Shown here: in pieces, positions 6,609-15,128 of the stretch | How positions within the stretch are numbered: the first letter of the stretch is position 1 | How the letters are laid out: the number at the start of each line of letters is the position of its first letter | NCBI GenBank assembly: GCA_049589355.1 | Contig: JBAWAP010000182.1 | Span: 1-32,339 of the forward strand | Length of the DNA: 32,339 bases | Source of the DNA: JBAWAP01 sp049589355 | Lineage (GTDB): Bacteria; Chloroflexota; Anaerolineae; VGOG01 | Direction: 5' to 3' | The notes under the pieces: generated by a model | The model's database searches: none | What the model was told of the DNA's origin: nothing | The model's input: the letters and a program-made list of their open reading frames with translations, nothing else | Made by a program: the position numbers and the translations under genes

Positions 6609-7679
6609 ATGATAAACCGCCAAACGATATTGCTGTTCACGAAGACCGCAGGGCCCAGGTCGGTGGCCATAAAAGGACACCAGCACCTCGTCAAATTGCT
6701 GAGACATAGCACGCCCAGGAAGCTGGCCAACTGGCTTTTGGCCAAGGTTCAGAGGCGTTTCAGGAGAGCGAAGGCCTGGGGATACCCCTATCACTACGTT
6801 ATTGACCCCATCAACATCTGCGTCCTGCACTGTCCCCTCTGCCCCACGGGCCGGGGCACCCTCAAACGCCCCAGGGGCAAAATGGACTTTGATGATTTCA
6901 GAAAACTGATTGACGAGGTAGCAGAATACGCTTGCTTCGTTGATCTGTACAACTGGGGCGAATCGTTTCTACACCCTAAGATCTTCGACATGGTTGACTA
7001 CGCCAACGCCAGAAACATCAGCACCAAGATCAGCGCGAACCTCAACTATTTCGATGAGGGGATGGCCAAGCAGGCCGTCGTCTCGGGGTTAGAGGAGTTA
7101 GTCATCTCACTGGACGGAGCAGATCAAGAGACGTATGAAACGTACAGAGTCGGGGGAAGCCTCGACAAGGTCATCGAAAGCATAAGATCATTGGTTAGAC
7201 AAAGAGAGCTACACGGGAGCCCTTTTCCACTCCTCACCATCCGGGTTTTGTTGAACAGGTATAACGAAAATCAGATCCCCGCTATCAGGCAATTAGGAAA
7301 ACAAATGGGTGTAGACAACGTTGTGGTGGCCCCCATAATGGTGAATACGGACAGCCAGGAGGACATGGAAAGATGGCTGCCCGTGAACGAAAGACACAGC
7401 TTCTATGATTATAGAACGCGACAGGATAGGACACTACAAAAGGTCAAAGCGTGTCCCTATCTTTGGGAGAGCTGTGCGATAAGTTGGGAGGGAGGAGTAT
7501 CACCCTGCTGTTGGTACGATGATCCTGCCAATGATTTTGGAAACGCCTTTGCCGAGCCCCTTAAGGACATCTGGAATAACGATTTCTACGTCGCTTCCCG
7601 CAAAGTGTTTCGGGGAGGGAAAGTGATGCGTGACACCGTATGTGTTCACTGCAAAGGTCGGCCGCAATATTACTACTGA
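6609..7679 (+). CDS. Radical SAM/SPASM protein
   Basis: This 356-residue protein has the radical SAM cluster motif in CVLHCPLCPTG (CxxxCxxC), then the usual sequence of strands including LYNWGESFLHP and LVISLDGADQETYETYR. A C-terminal SPASM-like region has cysteines in ACPYLWESCAISW, SPCCWYDD and TVCVHCKG, which likely bind an auxiliary Fe-S cluster. The enzyme would cleave SAM to a radical; the substrate is unknown. Relatives often act on peptides or sit in cell-surface glycan clusters. AAGGA precedes the ATG by about 8 bases. It is the only convincing plus-strand protein gene of the window, and its end almost meets the stop of the next minus-strand gene. Confidence 0.87.
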   Translation: MINRQTILLFTKTAGPRSVAIKGHQHLVKLLRHSTPRKLANWLLAKVQRRFRRAKAWGYPYHYVIDPINICVLHCPLCPTGRGTLKRPRGKMDFDDFRKLIDEVAEYACFVDLYNWGESFLHPKIFDMVDYANARNISTKISANLNYFDEGMAKQAVVSGLEELVISLDGADQETYETYRVGGSLDKVIESIRSLVRQRELHGSPFPLLTIRVLLNRYNENQIPAIRQLGKQMGVDNVVVAPIMVNTDSQEDMERWLPVNERHSFYDYRTRQDRTLQKVKACPYLWESCAISWEGGVSPCCWYDDPANDFGNAFAEPLKDIWNNDFYVASRKVFRGGKVMRDTVCVHCKGRPQYYY

Positions 7680-7700
7680 CCCCACTTCAAAATCAATCCA

Positions 7701-8735
7701 TCACCATCTGGTCGCTACGGCCGCCCAAATGACCTCAGCGAGGATCAACCAAATGCGAAATAGAATGGCCGCGGCAGTCACCGCCGGCACAGGCAGGTAC
7801 TGCCCAAGCAAAAGGATCATCGTCCCCTCTCGCACGCCCAATCCGCTTGGTGCAAAGGGAGTCAAGAAGCCAGCGCTCCAAGATATCGCATAGATGGCAA
7901 CTACAGTTGGAAGCCAAGCGAGAGGGAGAGGGTAGATAGCGTTCAGCAGAACGAAGAAGGCTGCTCCCACGAAGCCCCAGATGAAGAGATAGCCCACCAG
8001 AAGGCCCATCATAACCGAGTATCTAAGCGGAGGAACAGTTCGGCGGAACTCGTGGTTAGACCTCCGAGGTCTAGAGGACGGCTTTTCCATGACAAAGTCG
8101 CTGCTTTGGTGAGCAATTTGCTGGGCGAAGTCAACCTGTGAGACCTCGGAGGTCTGGAGGACCCCCTTGGGGCCGGGCAAGAGGCGCTCCAAAAGGGTCA
8201 ACGCGGGCTTCATTAGGGCAGGGTGAAGAACTGCTAGACCAAGGACCAGGACAGCTACCCCCAAATACAAGCTCTTCGCCCCTAAGAGGGGAGAGACTAA
8301 CGGCAAAGCCAAAGTAGCCATCAATGCGCTTGAGGTAAGTGATAATGCCATTTCCATCAGTACGCTCGTCGAAATCACTCCCACCGAAACCCCCTCTTGT
8401 TGGCCGAGGTAGGCTCTCCCCACCGCGTACCAGACCTTGCCTGGCAGATACCACCCCAGGTTAGAGAGAAAGTAGACTTTCATGCCCTTGCGCAAAGCCA
8501 AGGTGCCCCCCAAATATCGCACCATCAAATTCCATCCCCCGCCGGTCATGAACCAGAAAGCTAGGGCTAGAGTGAAGGAGATAACCAAAGGCCAAGGGCG
8601 CACATTCCACTGAAAAGGGCTGGCACCGTGCCAGCCACGGTAGATGCTGAGTCCCAGAAAAAACAGAACGACCCCAACTAACAATACTTTGACTGCTCTT
8701 CTCCAGCGCATTCTACCTGCCATAACAATCCACAT
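7701..8735 (-). CDS. UPF0104 / LPG-synthase-like multi-pass membrane protein
   Basis: This 344-residue protein has about eight membrane helices. The phrase FLSNLGWYLPGKVWYAVGRA and the C-terminal APSGLGVREGTMILL are hallmarks of the lysylphosphatidylglycerol synthase transmembrane family (UPF0104). Members without the synthase domain are common in glycan clusters and are thought to move or present lipids; that role is inferred here. The middle carries an in-frame paired-palindrome repeat (8057-8155) encoding a hydrophilic stretch that includes QTSEVS and SRPRRSN, unlike the rest of the protein. The long start overlaps the upstream gene by 23 bases. A start at 8711 (MRWRRAV), with a GCAGG site just before it, is the better choice. 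Confidence 0.8.
   Translation of the reverse strand: MWIVMAGRMRWRRAVKVLLVGVVLFFLGLSIYRGWHGASPFQWNVRPWPLVISFTLALAFWFMTGGGWNLMVRYLGGTLALRKGMKVYFLSNLGWYLPGKVWYAVGRAYLGQQEGVSVGVISTSVLMEMALSLTSSALMATLALPLVSPLLGAKSLYLGVAVLVLGLAVLHPALMKPALTLLERLLPGPKGVLQTSEVSQVDFAQQIAHQSSDFVMEKPSSRPRRSNHEFRRTVPPLRYSVMMGLLVGYLFIWGFVGAAFFVLLNAIYPLPLAWLPTVVAIYAISWSAGFLTPFAPSGLGVREGTMILLLGQYLPVPAVTAAAILFRIWLILAEVIWAAVATRW
8057..8155. repeat. Paired-palindrome element, copy B (99 bp, in-frame)
   Basis: Palindromes TAGACCTCCGAGGTCTA (8057-8073) and AGACCTCGGAGGTCT (8141-8155) bound a 99-bp segment inside the UPF0104 gene. Its length is divisible by three and the frame stays open, so it adds 33 codons. The layout, size and right-hand end match copy A at 5783-5883. 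Confidence 0.65.
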
Positions 8736-10191
8736 ACGCGATCATCTGCCCCTCAGCATTGAAGTATCCACACGGACACTGAGACAGGTCAGGGGATTTG
8801 AACAACGCTGGCAAATATACGGTATACGTCCCGGTGGAGCCGCTCGCTGCCGTTCGCGCCGACGATGCCACACCGTCCATGTCTGGCGTCCAGTAAGGCC
8901 CAGCGAACTTGAGCGGGATCAACTCACAGCCCGAGGTGGGTGCCGAGACCGACAGGTAGACCAAGGTGATCGGCGTGCTGGTATTGTAGATCGTAGCGAG
9001 CACATCGTTCGAACAGGTGCCGTAGATGAAACAGTCGTCGTAGGTCACACCCGGCGGGATCACGAGCTCAGGCGCGGTGAACTTGGACGGATCGCGCAGC
9101 ACCGGCAGGTAGGTGGCGCTACTCGAGGTAAGGTCGGCATCCTGCCAGCCGACCTTCAGCGGAAAAGCCCCAAAGTTAGTTAAGTCCCCCGACAGCTTCG
9201 ATGCCCTCAGCCGCGTGGTCCCAGCCGATGGCAGCGACCGGTTGGGATCGCTCGAATCATAAGGCACTCCCGTGTAATCTCCAGGCATGGGCTGGTACAC
9301 AGCGAAGATGTAGTCAGCGCCAGGGGGTATAGACATGTTGATATACGTATGTCGCTCTGGATAAAGCTCCCGCAACTGATCCATCAGCGGGTGAAACCGG
9401 CCCACCTCCCCGATGCCGATGTATGACTGGTAGGTAGCCCACTGAGTGCCGATCACGTTCACGACCGGTACCACTGCGGGGCGTTGCAGGGTGAACACGC
9501 CGATCAACTCGGTGTAACTGCCACTCATATGCAGGTCGCAACCGACGTTGGTCGGCAGTTCGAGACCCTGGCTGGACTGGCTGATCGTCAGTGGCAAATC
9601 ATCGTAACGGCCTTGCCAAGTCGCCGTCCCTGCCAGCGGCTGGGTCATTGTCGCCGGCCAGTAGGTTCCACCCGTGATCTGGGACGTCACATTCGAGCCA
9701 TCCGGCGTGTAAACCTTCAGATGCGACAACGGAGCGGCGCTGCCCATCTCATCCGAGCGCGGAACCTGCCCAAGGCAACCCAGTGTCGTTCCCCAGGGGT
9801 GCAACCGCCCGTGGATCGTGGTCGTGATCACGATGGCGTTTCCAGACACCGAACTCGACTCAAACTGGACGATTCCATCCCAGGGATAGGAGGAGATGAT
9901 CACCCCCTGCAGCAAATTGTCAGGGACCTGTCCGACCAGGTTGGTGATGTTCAACGAGCGTGGTTCGACCCATGGTGGAGATTGGGTATTGGGTATTAGA
10001 GATTGGAGATTGGAGGTTGGAGATTGGAGGGCAGAGGCGTGAGACGTGAAACGTGAAACGTTAAACGTAAGGGTGGAAGCTCGTAGGAGGAAAGCTAATA
10101 CGACTCCCACCAGAAGTTTAAGGTTTAAAGTTTGAAGTTTAGAGTTCAGAGTTTGCATTTCATAAGTGCCAAAATAGCAAACTTTCATCAT
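8713..10191 (-). CDS. Secreted protein of unknown function
   Basis: I do not recognise a family. The frame extends upstream to 10269, but the likely start is the ATG at 10191. That ATG overlaps the stop of the upstream mannosyltransferase by one base, giving a protein of about 492 residues. A hydrophobic stretch LKLLVGVVLAFLL acts as a signal peptide or anchor. The flanking N-terminal residues (MQTLNSKLQTLNLK and LQSPTSNLQSLIPNTQS) are encoded by heptamer arrays. The mature part is beta-rich with many Ser/Thr/Gly, has a Cys pair in CFIYGTCS and ends in CPCGYFNAEGQMIAYVDCYG. Its place in the glycan run suggests an exported, perhaps glycosylated, surface protein. Confidence 0.65.
   Translation of the reverse strand: MMKVCYFGTYEMQTLNSKLQTLNLKLLVGVVLAFLLRASTLTFNVSRFTSHASALQSPTSNLQSLIPNTQSPPWVEPRSLNITNLVGQVPDNLLQGVIISSYPWDGIVQFESSSVSGNAIVITTTIHGRLHPWGTTLGCLGQVPRSDEMGSAAPLSHLKVYTPDGSNVTSQITGGTYWPATMTQPLAGTATWQGRYDDLPLTISQSSQGLELPTNVGCDLHMSGSYTELIGVFTLQRPAVVPVVNVIGTQWATYQSYIGIGEVGRFHPLMDQLRELYPERHTYINMSIPPGADYIFAVYQPMPGDYTGVPYDSSDPNRSLPSAGTTRLRASKLSGDLTNFGAFPLKVGWQDADLTSSSATYLPVLRDPSKFTAPELVIPPGVTYDDCFIYGTCSNDVLATIYNTSTPITLVYLSVSAPTSGCELIPLKFAGPYWTPDMDGVASSARTAASGSTGTYTVYLPALFKSPDLSQCPCGYFNAEGQMIAYVDCYGR
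9977..10030. repeat. Heptamer array, GGAGATT type
   Basis: Units such as GGGTATT, AGAGATT, GGAGATT and GGAGGTT repeat with a 7-base period over about 54 bases. They lie inside the secreted-protein frame at 8713-10191, encoding a Ser/Asn/Gln-rich stretch. Confidence 0.8.
10037..10070. repeat. Heptamer array, GTGAAAC type
   Basis: Units GTGAGAC, GTGAAAC, GTGAAAC and GTTAAAC repeat every 7 bases inside the same reading frame, directly beside the previous array. Confidence 0.65.
10112..10155. repeat. Heptamer array, AAGTTTA type
   Basis: Units AAGTTTA, AGGTTTA, AAGTTTG, AAGTTTA, GAGTTCA and GAGTTTG repeat every 7 bases and encode the first residues after MQ in the gene ending at 8713. Confidence 0.75.
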
Positions 10192-11429
10192 CACGCCACC
10201 ACCCGCCACGTGGCGAACATGGCGGTGAACAATGAAAGCAACATCGTCGAGAGATAGATCATGGCCCAATGCAGGGCCTTATTTCTCACCATAGACCCCA
10301 GGACCATGAAACCAGGGAACAGCACGAGGACGTATCTGGGCAAAGCCGCTATCGGATAAGGAGGTCGGAAGTTCTGCATCAAGACAACGAATAAAACGCT
10401 AGCCATGTACAAACCATAACTCAAGCGCAAGCGACGGAAGGAGACAACTGTCAAGTAGAGAAACAGGCCCACACAAGCCAAATCAAAAGCGTTGTAAAAG
10501 ATGCGCCTTAGAAGGGTGTCCTCCGGATTGAGAGGAGGGAATCTTCCAGTATCGAAAAGGGCCGTCAAACTGTCAATGACGTTAGTCCATGGCCAGGAAG
10601 CATTTACTCCCCACCGCACCCTATAGGTCTCGACAATCAGCAGGGGATCGCCGATGTAGAAATGCCGAAACAGCAGAAAGGCAAGCGCGCCTATGGGGAT
10701 GAGAGAAAGGAGCAAAACGTTGAGTCGAACTGAGCGAATCGCAAACTCCCTCTCAGCCAGGTACTCGTAGAGCAAGGGAAGCAAGAGAAGCAAGCCCAAT
10801 TGTTTGGTCAGCGCAGCGAGAAGCCCCATGACGCTGGCTGCTAACCAATTGCCCTTTCTGGCGTAGTAGAAAGCCGAGATTGCGAAAAGCAGAAAGGACG
10901 ATTCAGTGTAACCCCCTAGGAGGAAAAAAGCGGTAGGAAAAACGGACAAATAAACAACGGCGCGAACAGCAACCTGGGAATCAAACTCCAACTGGCTCAG
11001 CTTGTAAAGATAGACCAAGGCCAGAAAATAGGCAACGTTGGAGACGATAATCCCTCCCAACAGATAATTGCCAAAGAGCAAATTCCCGACGAGTCTCATC
11101 AAGAGAGGATAAAGCGGGAAAAAGACAGTGGTGCCGTCACCCTGAGCGTAACCCCGCATGGCTATCTTGGTGTACCAGATGGCGTCACCCCGCTGCCAGA
11201 CCCCCAGCAACGCGTTGGTGATTCCAGGTGGAACCGGCGGAATATCGTGATAGTACGTAATGGGATACAGAGGAAACTGGAAAAGCGCCAGGGCTGCGAT
11301 CAGCGAAAGCGAGATCCTCATGGTTGCGAAAATCACCAAGGCCCACCTAAAGGCAAGCGCACTCCTGCTCCACTCAACTTTCAACCTCCACATTTCATGT
11401 TTCACGTTTGAAGTTTGAAGTTTAGACAT
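10191..11429 (-). CDS. PIG-V-like membrane mannosyltransferase (GT-C)
   Basis: This 412-residue protein has about nine membrane helices. The segment LGVWQRGDAIWYTKIAMRGY, with its Asp in the first outer loop, followed by FFPLYPLLMRLV, matches the PIG-V/GPI mannosyltransferase II-like family of bacteria. These use a polyprenyl-phosphate sugar and act on the outer face of the membrane. The donor is probably supplied by the DPM-like GT2 at 21740-22417. The start overlaps the upstream GT2 gene by 8 bases. The first residues (MSKLQTSNVKHEM) are encoded by a heptamer array, so the true start may be later, for example at the Met before WRLKVEW. Confidence 0.82.
   Translation of the reverse strand: MSKLQTSNVKHEMWRLKVEWSRSALAFRWALVIFATMRISLSLIAALALFQFPLYPITYYHDIPPVPPGITNALLGVWQRGDAIWYTKIAMRGYAQGDGTTVFFPLYPLLMRLVGNLLFGNYLLGGIIVSNVAYFLALVYLYKLSQLEFDSQVAVRAVVYLSVFPTAFFLLGGYTESSFLLFAISAFYYARKGNWLAASVMGLLAALTKQLGLLLLLPLLYEYLAEREFAIRSVRLNVLLLSLIPIGALAFLLFRHFYIGDPLLIVETYRVRWGVNASWPWTNVIDSLTALFDTGRFPPLNPEDTLLRRIFYNAFDLACVGLFLYLTVVSFRRLRLSYGLYMASVLFVVLMQNFRPPYPIAALPRYVLVLFPGFMVLGSMVRNKALHWAMIYLSTMLLSLFTAMFATWRVVA
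11376..11425. repeat. Heptamer array, GAAGTTT type
   Basis: Units resembling CATGTTT, CACGTTT, GAAGTTT and GAAGTTT repeat every 7 bases across the start of the PIG-V-like gene and the end of the GT2 gene before it. Confidence 0.65.
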
Positions 11430-12426
11430 ATCTACCCCTGGTAATAAAGCTCTGGAAGCGCTCGTATCTCCTCAACATGGTGATGGGACCTACCAAGGGG
11501 CTGAACCAGGGGAGCTCCGATGAAGTTCGCTTTCTCTGGATCTCCCTGCGCTTTCTCAGCATCTGACGTAGCAAGCCCAGGCTAGCCAGCCTCCCTCGTA
11601 AGGGACTTGCATCCTGCCTCTTAAGTAGACTGTAAAATGTCGCTGCCAAATCATAGAATGTGATAAGGGGCAAAAAGAGAAAGATGTGAGGAGATGGATA
11701 GTTTTTGATCATCGTCCAGATTTTGTTTCTACTTAAGAGTCGGTTTTTGAAAGCCGAGCCCTCCAGTCCCGTGCCCGAGTGAACATGATAGACGACAGCT
11801 CGCGGGTTGTACATACACCTCCACCCCCTGGAACGAGCGCGCCAGGCCAGGTCCACGTCCTCGTGGTAGGCGAAAAAATCCTCGTCGAAAAGACCAACTT
11901 CATCCAACATCTCCTGGCGATACAGAGCCGCGCCGGCACAAGGGCCGAATACCTCTATCGGCTCGCGCTCAAGGCCATCGTCTCGTTCCCCACCTCGCCT
12001 GTCCCAGGCGATGCCCGTCACGTCCAGACTGATGCCGGTCGAGTTGAGAATGCCGTTGTGGTAATAAAAGAGCATCTTGGAAGCACACATCCCTATCTTC
12101 GGATCGGTCTCCACGACTTTGACCAATTCTTCCAGCCAGTCTGGCTCCGCTCGCGTGTCGTTGTTCAGGGTGACGATGTAATCCCCCCGCGCTACTCTGA
12201 TCGCCACGTTGTTACCGGCCGCAAAGCCCAGGTTCTCGCCGTTTTCGATTATCCTGACTGCCGGGAACCTCTCTGCGACGAAGTCAACCGACCCATCCTT
12301 GGAGCCGTTGTCCACCAGGATGATCTCGTAAGGAGAATAGGTCTGAGCCAGAAGAGCAGGCAGACACTCCTGAAGATATCTCTTACCATTCCAGTTCACG
12401 ACGATGATGGATGCTTTTCGATTCAT
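11422..12426 (-). CDS. Family 2 glycosyltransferase, rhamnosyltransferase-like
   Basis: This 334-residue protein shows the GT2 fold from its first residues: ASIIVVNWNGKRYLQECLPAL, then IILVDNGSKDGS and the donor-binding motif VTLNNDT at about residue 90. The acceptor side shows FGPCAGAALYRQEMLDEVGL and the base region DEDFFAYHEDVDLAWRARSRG. This pattern is typical of WbbL-like rhamnosyltransferases, though the sugar cannot be fixed from sequence. The enzyme is cytoplasmic and would extend the lipid-linked glycan. Its ATG overlaps the stop of the large GT-C gene upstream as ATGA, so the two are translationally coupled. Confidence 0.92.
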   Translation of the reverse strand: MNRKASIIVVNWNGKRYLQECLPALLAQTYSPYEIILVDNGSKDGSVDFVAERFPAVRIIENGENLGFAAGNNVAIRVARGDYIVTLNNDTRAEPDWLEELVKVVETDPKIGMCASKMLFYYHNGILNSTGISLDVTGIAWDRRGGERDDGLEREPIEVFGPCAGAALYRQEMLDEVGLFDEDFFAYHEDVDLAWRARSRGWRCMYNPRAVVYHVHSGTGLEGSAFKNRLLSRNKIWTMIKNYPSPHIFLFLPLITFYDLAATFYSLLKRQDASPLRGRLASLGLLRQMLRKRREIQRKRTSSELPWFSPLVGPITMLRRYERFQSFITRGRYV

Positions 12427-15113
12427 GGCGCCCTATTAAGATCTATGTGGTCAATGACGATACCCAACTCTCGGACGTCTTCAAGCCCCGCCTCAGCAGG
12501 GATCCAAGGGTTGGCCTCCAGGCGAAGAAGAGCTGACTTCGGCGAGCTCAGTCGAGCCGTCTTGGCCTGAGGACCAGTTATCGAATCGGGAGACACTACG
12601 ATGGTCTGTGTTTTGAACTCATTGCCCAGGTCGAACCTGTCGAGAAGCAGTCCATTCAAATAAAGGGACACATGAGCTGGCTCAACCCCTGCGGGGCGCT
12701 GGCTGCCCACTGCAAGCGAGAGAACGAGGCTCTTCCCCTCTGGAGCCCACGGCACCATTATCTCAGCCGATTTTCCCGTCCATCTGTACCATCCACCTGG
12801 GCTACCCTCTCTAGCATAGAACCCACTCATCAGATAGCCGTAGTCGAATCTGCCCACGTCGAGGGAGAAGGGATAGATCGCCCCCTCTCCCCCTTTCCAC
12901 GCCGGCTCTATCTTGTAGATCTCCAGCTCGAAAGGATGATGCACTATACCTTTCGGTAGATGGTCGAAAGATGTCTCAGGCAGTGGCATATCTAAGGCAA
13001 CCTCACCTACCGGGGAGAAAATATAATCGTCCGACCAAACTCTCGTTAATCCATCGTAAGCGATGTAGAAAACTTCCCTGCCACGATCACGCCACTTGCC
13101 TACCAGATCGAAAAACTGCTCGTTGTTCAGACTCTGCCCCTGCAAGACAAATGAATCTCTGCCGTAAAGGTAAGTCAAGGGCAGGGCAAAGGGATCTCCT
13201 ACCAACGGGCTTTCGAAGATCACGGCAGCCCGGTCGCTGAGCTGTTCAGCAAATCGGTTCATTTGCGCTGCCGCCCCCTGGTAAGGCACTTGTCCTGAGC
13301 CTTGTCGAAGGGTCTGCCCGGCCAGAGCCAGGCTGGTGCGGAGAAAGGAGGCTGCCAAAGCAAGCGCCAAAACGGGAGCCAGAACTCCTCGAATTCGTGA
13401 CGAAGAGTTTGGGATTTGGGATTTGGGATTTGAGATTTGGGACAGGCCGTAGCTTATGAACAGCATGATGGCGGGTATGACCACGGTTATATAACGTCTG
13501 ATCCAGTAGATGTGAATGGGATTAACCAGGGCAGAGTGAATAAAAATAAAACAGTATAGCATAGCAACACCCATGAAGAATATCACGCCCTGGTCGGTTT
13601 CCTTTGAAATTACGGCTACCAGCCCGCCGAGCGCTAAAAGTAACCCCAGAGGGGAGACGTACCATCCCAGTCTAACGAGATTCTCCTCATTATACGTTCT
13701 GATCATCCCTCCCGCAGGATGATAATATACCATTTGAGGATCAGTGGTGGTCGGCCTGATGAAGTAGGCATAAAGAGCCAGCAGGATGATCAGGAGTGCC
13801 ACGGCTGGGCGTATCCACTTCCCCAAGTTCGAAAGCTGAGCCATAACGCCAACGAGTTTGTGGTAGTTCAGAAAGGCGAGGATCAACAAGGCAGCGATCA
13901 ATACGGCTCCCCCGAGAGCGAGAGGACCAATGGAGCTAAAATAAGGAAGTGCCCTGCCTATGGCAAAGACCTGCGTTCGCGAGAAAAGAAGGGAGTGAAT
14001 TACCCAGTGAAGGAGAAGAACAGCGAAGGGAGCGAAGAAATACAGATGCGCTGAACGAAGCTTCTTGGCGAGGCGGAGGTAGACAAAATAGAGCGCCACC
14101 GGGATGATCAGAAATATGCCATCCGCCCTCGAAAGCACCGCCAGTCCCAGGCCAAATCCCGCTAGCAATCCAAAGCAGCGCTGGGCTGTTTTCACATACA
14201 AGGCAAAGGAGTAGAGCGCGCCAAACACCAGGAATTGGGTCAGGGCCTCGGACATGGCCCACCTCGAAAACCATATCTGGACAATGTTGATAGCCAAAAG
14301 GAACGAAGCTAACAAACCGACTTTGTCATCGAACAAAGCTTTTCCAGCAAAATAGAGGCCGATCACCCCCAGCAATCCAAAAAGCGGGGTGACGTATAAC
14401 AGAATCGGCGTTCCAGAAAAACACCCTAAAATCCCCAGCAAGTTCAAGGGAGCAAAGGGATTCACCCCTGTCTTCATCCCGAAAATCGAGTAGAAGATGG
14501 CGATCCAGACCTGGTAGAGATGGTTCTGCTGGGAGAAAAGCGTTCCCCGTTCCATGTCCCAGATGCGGACCCCGTCGCCGAAGAATCTCATCAACTCAGA
14601 CCCGTAGGGAAGCCTGTAAGAGTAGAGGAGATCATTTTCGATGCCGCCGGTCAAATCAACGAGCAGTGGATCGTGGGCTCGAATCGCTCCTGTCCTGGCT
14701 ATGTTCACCCCCATCCCCAGGTAAACGCCAGCGTCCGAAGTGCCGAGAATGGATTCAAAAGGGCGAAAGAAAAGCAAGCCAGCGACGACAACGACGCCCA
14801 CCAATAGCCAATATCCAATATCCAACCGCGGCCTGGGAATATTGCCCCAAGTAGGCCTAACCTTGAAGGCAACGGCCATACCCAGGGAATAGACGAGAAG
14901 AAGAAACAACAAAGACCAGAGCGAAAAGAGCGCTAGCTCTGCCAGCAGCAATCCTAACCAGGAGGTAAGGAGAGTGCTGGAAAAGACTGATAGGAATAGG
15001 GCCTCTGCCCAGTCAAGTCCCTTCAGCTTTAGGGCCCGGAGGGTGATGTAGCCCGGGATCAAGAACAACAACAGAAAAAACGCCGTCGTTCTTAACATAG
15101 TCGTAATTATCAA
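12423..15113 (-). CDS. Large GT-C glycosyltransferase with RELG-type C-terminal domain
   Basis: The first 560 or so residues of this 896-residue protein hold about a dozen membrane helices in the pattern of GT-C (ArnT/PMT-like) enzymes. An acidic outer-loop motif, SDAGVYLGMG, is near residue 125. Such enzymes take sugar from a polyprenyl carrier outside the membrane. The last 130 residues form a beta-rich domain with GGWYRWTGKSAEIMVPW, a central LYLNGLLLDRFDL, and an end WIPAEAGLEDVRELGIVI. The same arrangement closes the Wzt protein at 27000-28739. A heptamer array and a CTTCGACAAG-type repeat lie inside the gene, at ISNPKSQIPNSS and LRQGSGQ. The acceptor and sugar are unknown. Confidence 0.8.
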   Translation of the reverse strand: MIITTMLRTTAFFLLLFLIPGYITLRALKLKGLDWAEALFLSVFSSTLLTSWLGLLLAELALFSLWSLLFLLLVYSLGMAVAFKVRPTWGNIPRPRLDIGYWLLVGVVVVAGLLFFRPFESILGTSDAGVYLGMGVNIARTGAIRAHDPLLVDLTGGIENDLLYSYRLPYGSELMRFFGDGVRIWDMERGTLFSQQNHLYQVWIAIFYSIFGMKTGVNPFAPLNLLGILGCFSGTPILLYVTPLFGLLGVIGLYFAGKALFDDKVGLLASFLLAINIVQIWFSRWAMSEALTQFLVFGALYSFALYVKTAQRCFGLLAGFGLGLAVLSRADGIFLIIPVALYFVYLRLAKKLRSAHLYFFAPFAVLLLHWVIHSLLFSRTQVFAIGRALPYFSSIGPLALGGAVLIAALLILAFLNYHKLVGVMAQLSNLGKWIRPAVALLIILLALYAYFIRPTTTDPQMVYYHPAGGMIRTYNEENLVRLGWYVSPLGLLLALGGLVAVISKETDQGVIFFMGVAMLYCFIFIHSALVNPIHIYWIRRYITVVIPAIMLFISYGLSQISNPKSQIPNSSSRIRGVLAPVLALALAASFLRTSLALAGQTLRQGSGQVPYQGAAAQMNRFAEQLSDRAAVIFESPLVGDPFALPLTYLYGRDSFVLQGQSLNNEQFFDLVGKWRDRGREVFYIAYDGLTRVWSDDYIFSPVGEVALDMPLPETSFDHLPKGIVHHPFELEIYKIEPAWKGGEGAIYPFSLDVGRFDYGYLMSGFYAREGSPGGWYRWTGKSAEIMVPWAPEGKSLVLSLAVGSQRPAGVEPAHVSLYLNGLLLDRFDLGNEFKTQTIVVSPDSITGPQAKTARLSSPKSALLRLEANPWIPAEAGLEDVRELGIVIDHIDLNRAP
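13290..13312. repeat. CCTTCGACAAGGCTCAGGACA-type interspersed repeat
   Basis: The minus strand reads CCCTTCGACAAGGCTCAGG followed by ACAAG, a short element I recognise as common in environmental Chloroflexota assemblies. It sits in frame in the GT-C gene and encodes LRQGSGQ. A diverged copy is in the Wzt gene at 27428-27453. Confidence 0.6.
13408..13441. repeat. Heptamer array, GGGATTT type
   Basis: Three GGGATTT units, one GAGATTT and a partial unit repeat every 7 bases inside the GT-C gene, encoding ISNPKSQIPNSS between two membrane helices. Confidence 0.8.
14801..14826. repeat. Heptamer array, CCAATAT type
   Basis: CCAATAG, CCAATAT, CCAATAT and CCAACCG repeat every 7 bases within the GT-C gene, encoding the LDIGYWLL segment. 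Confidence 0.55.
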
Positions 15114-15128
15114 GCCCCCATCCTCCAG

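Noticed and set aside
12460..12520. IPAEAGL motif as an inserted interspersed repeat (like known WIPAFAGM repeats)
   Set aside because: The two copies differ strongly in DNA, and the protein similarity extends over more than 100 residues upstream, so it is a shared domain.
11779..12570. 263-codon plus-strand frame opposite the GT2 and GT-C genes
   Set aside because: It spans two clear minus-strand genes and has no recognisable motif.
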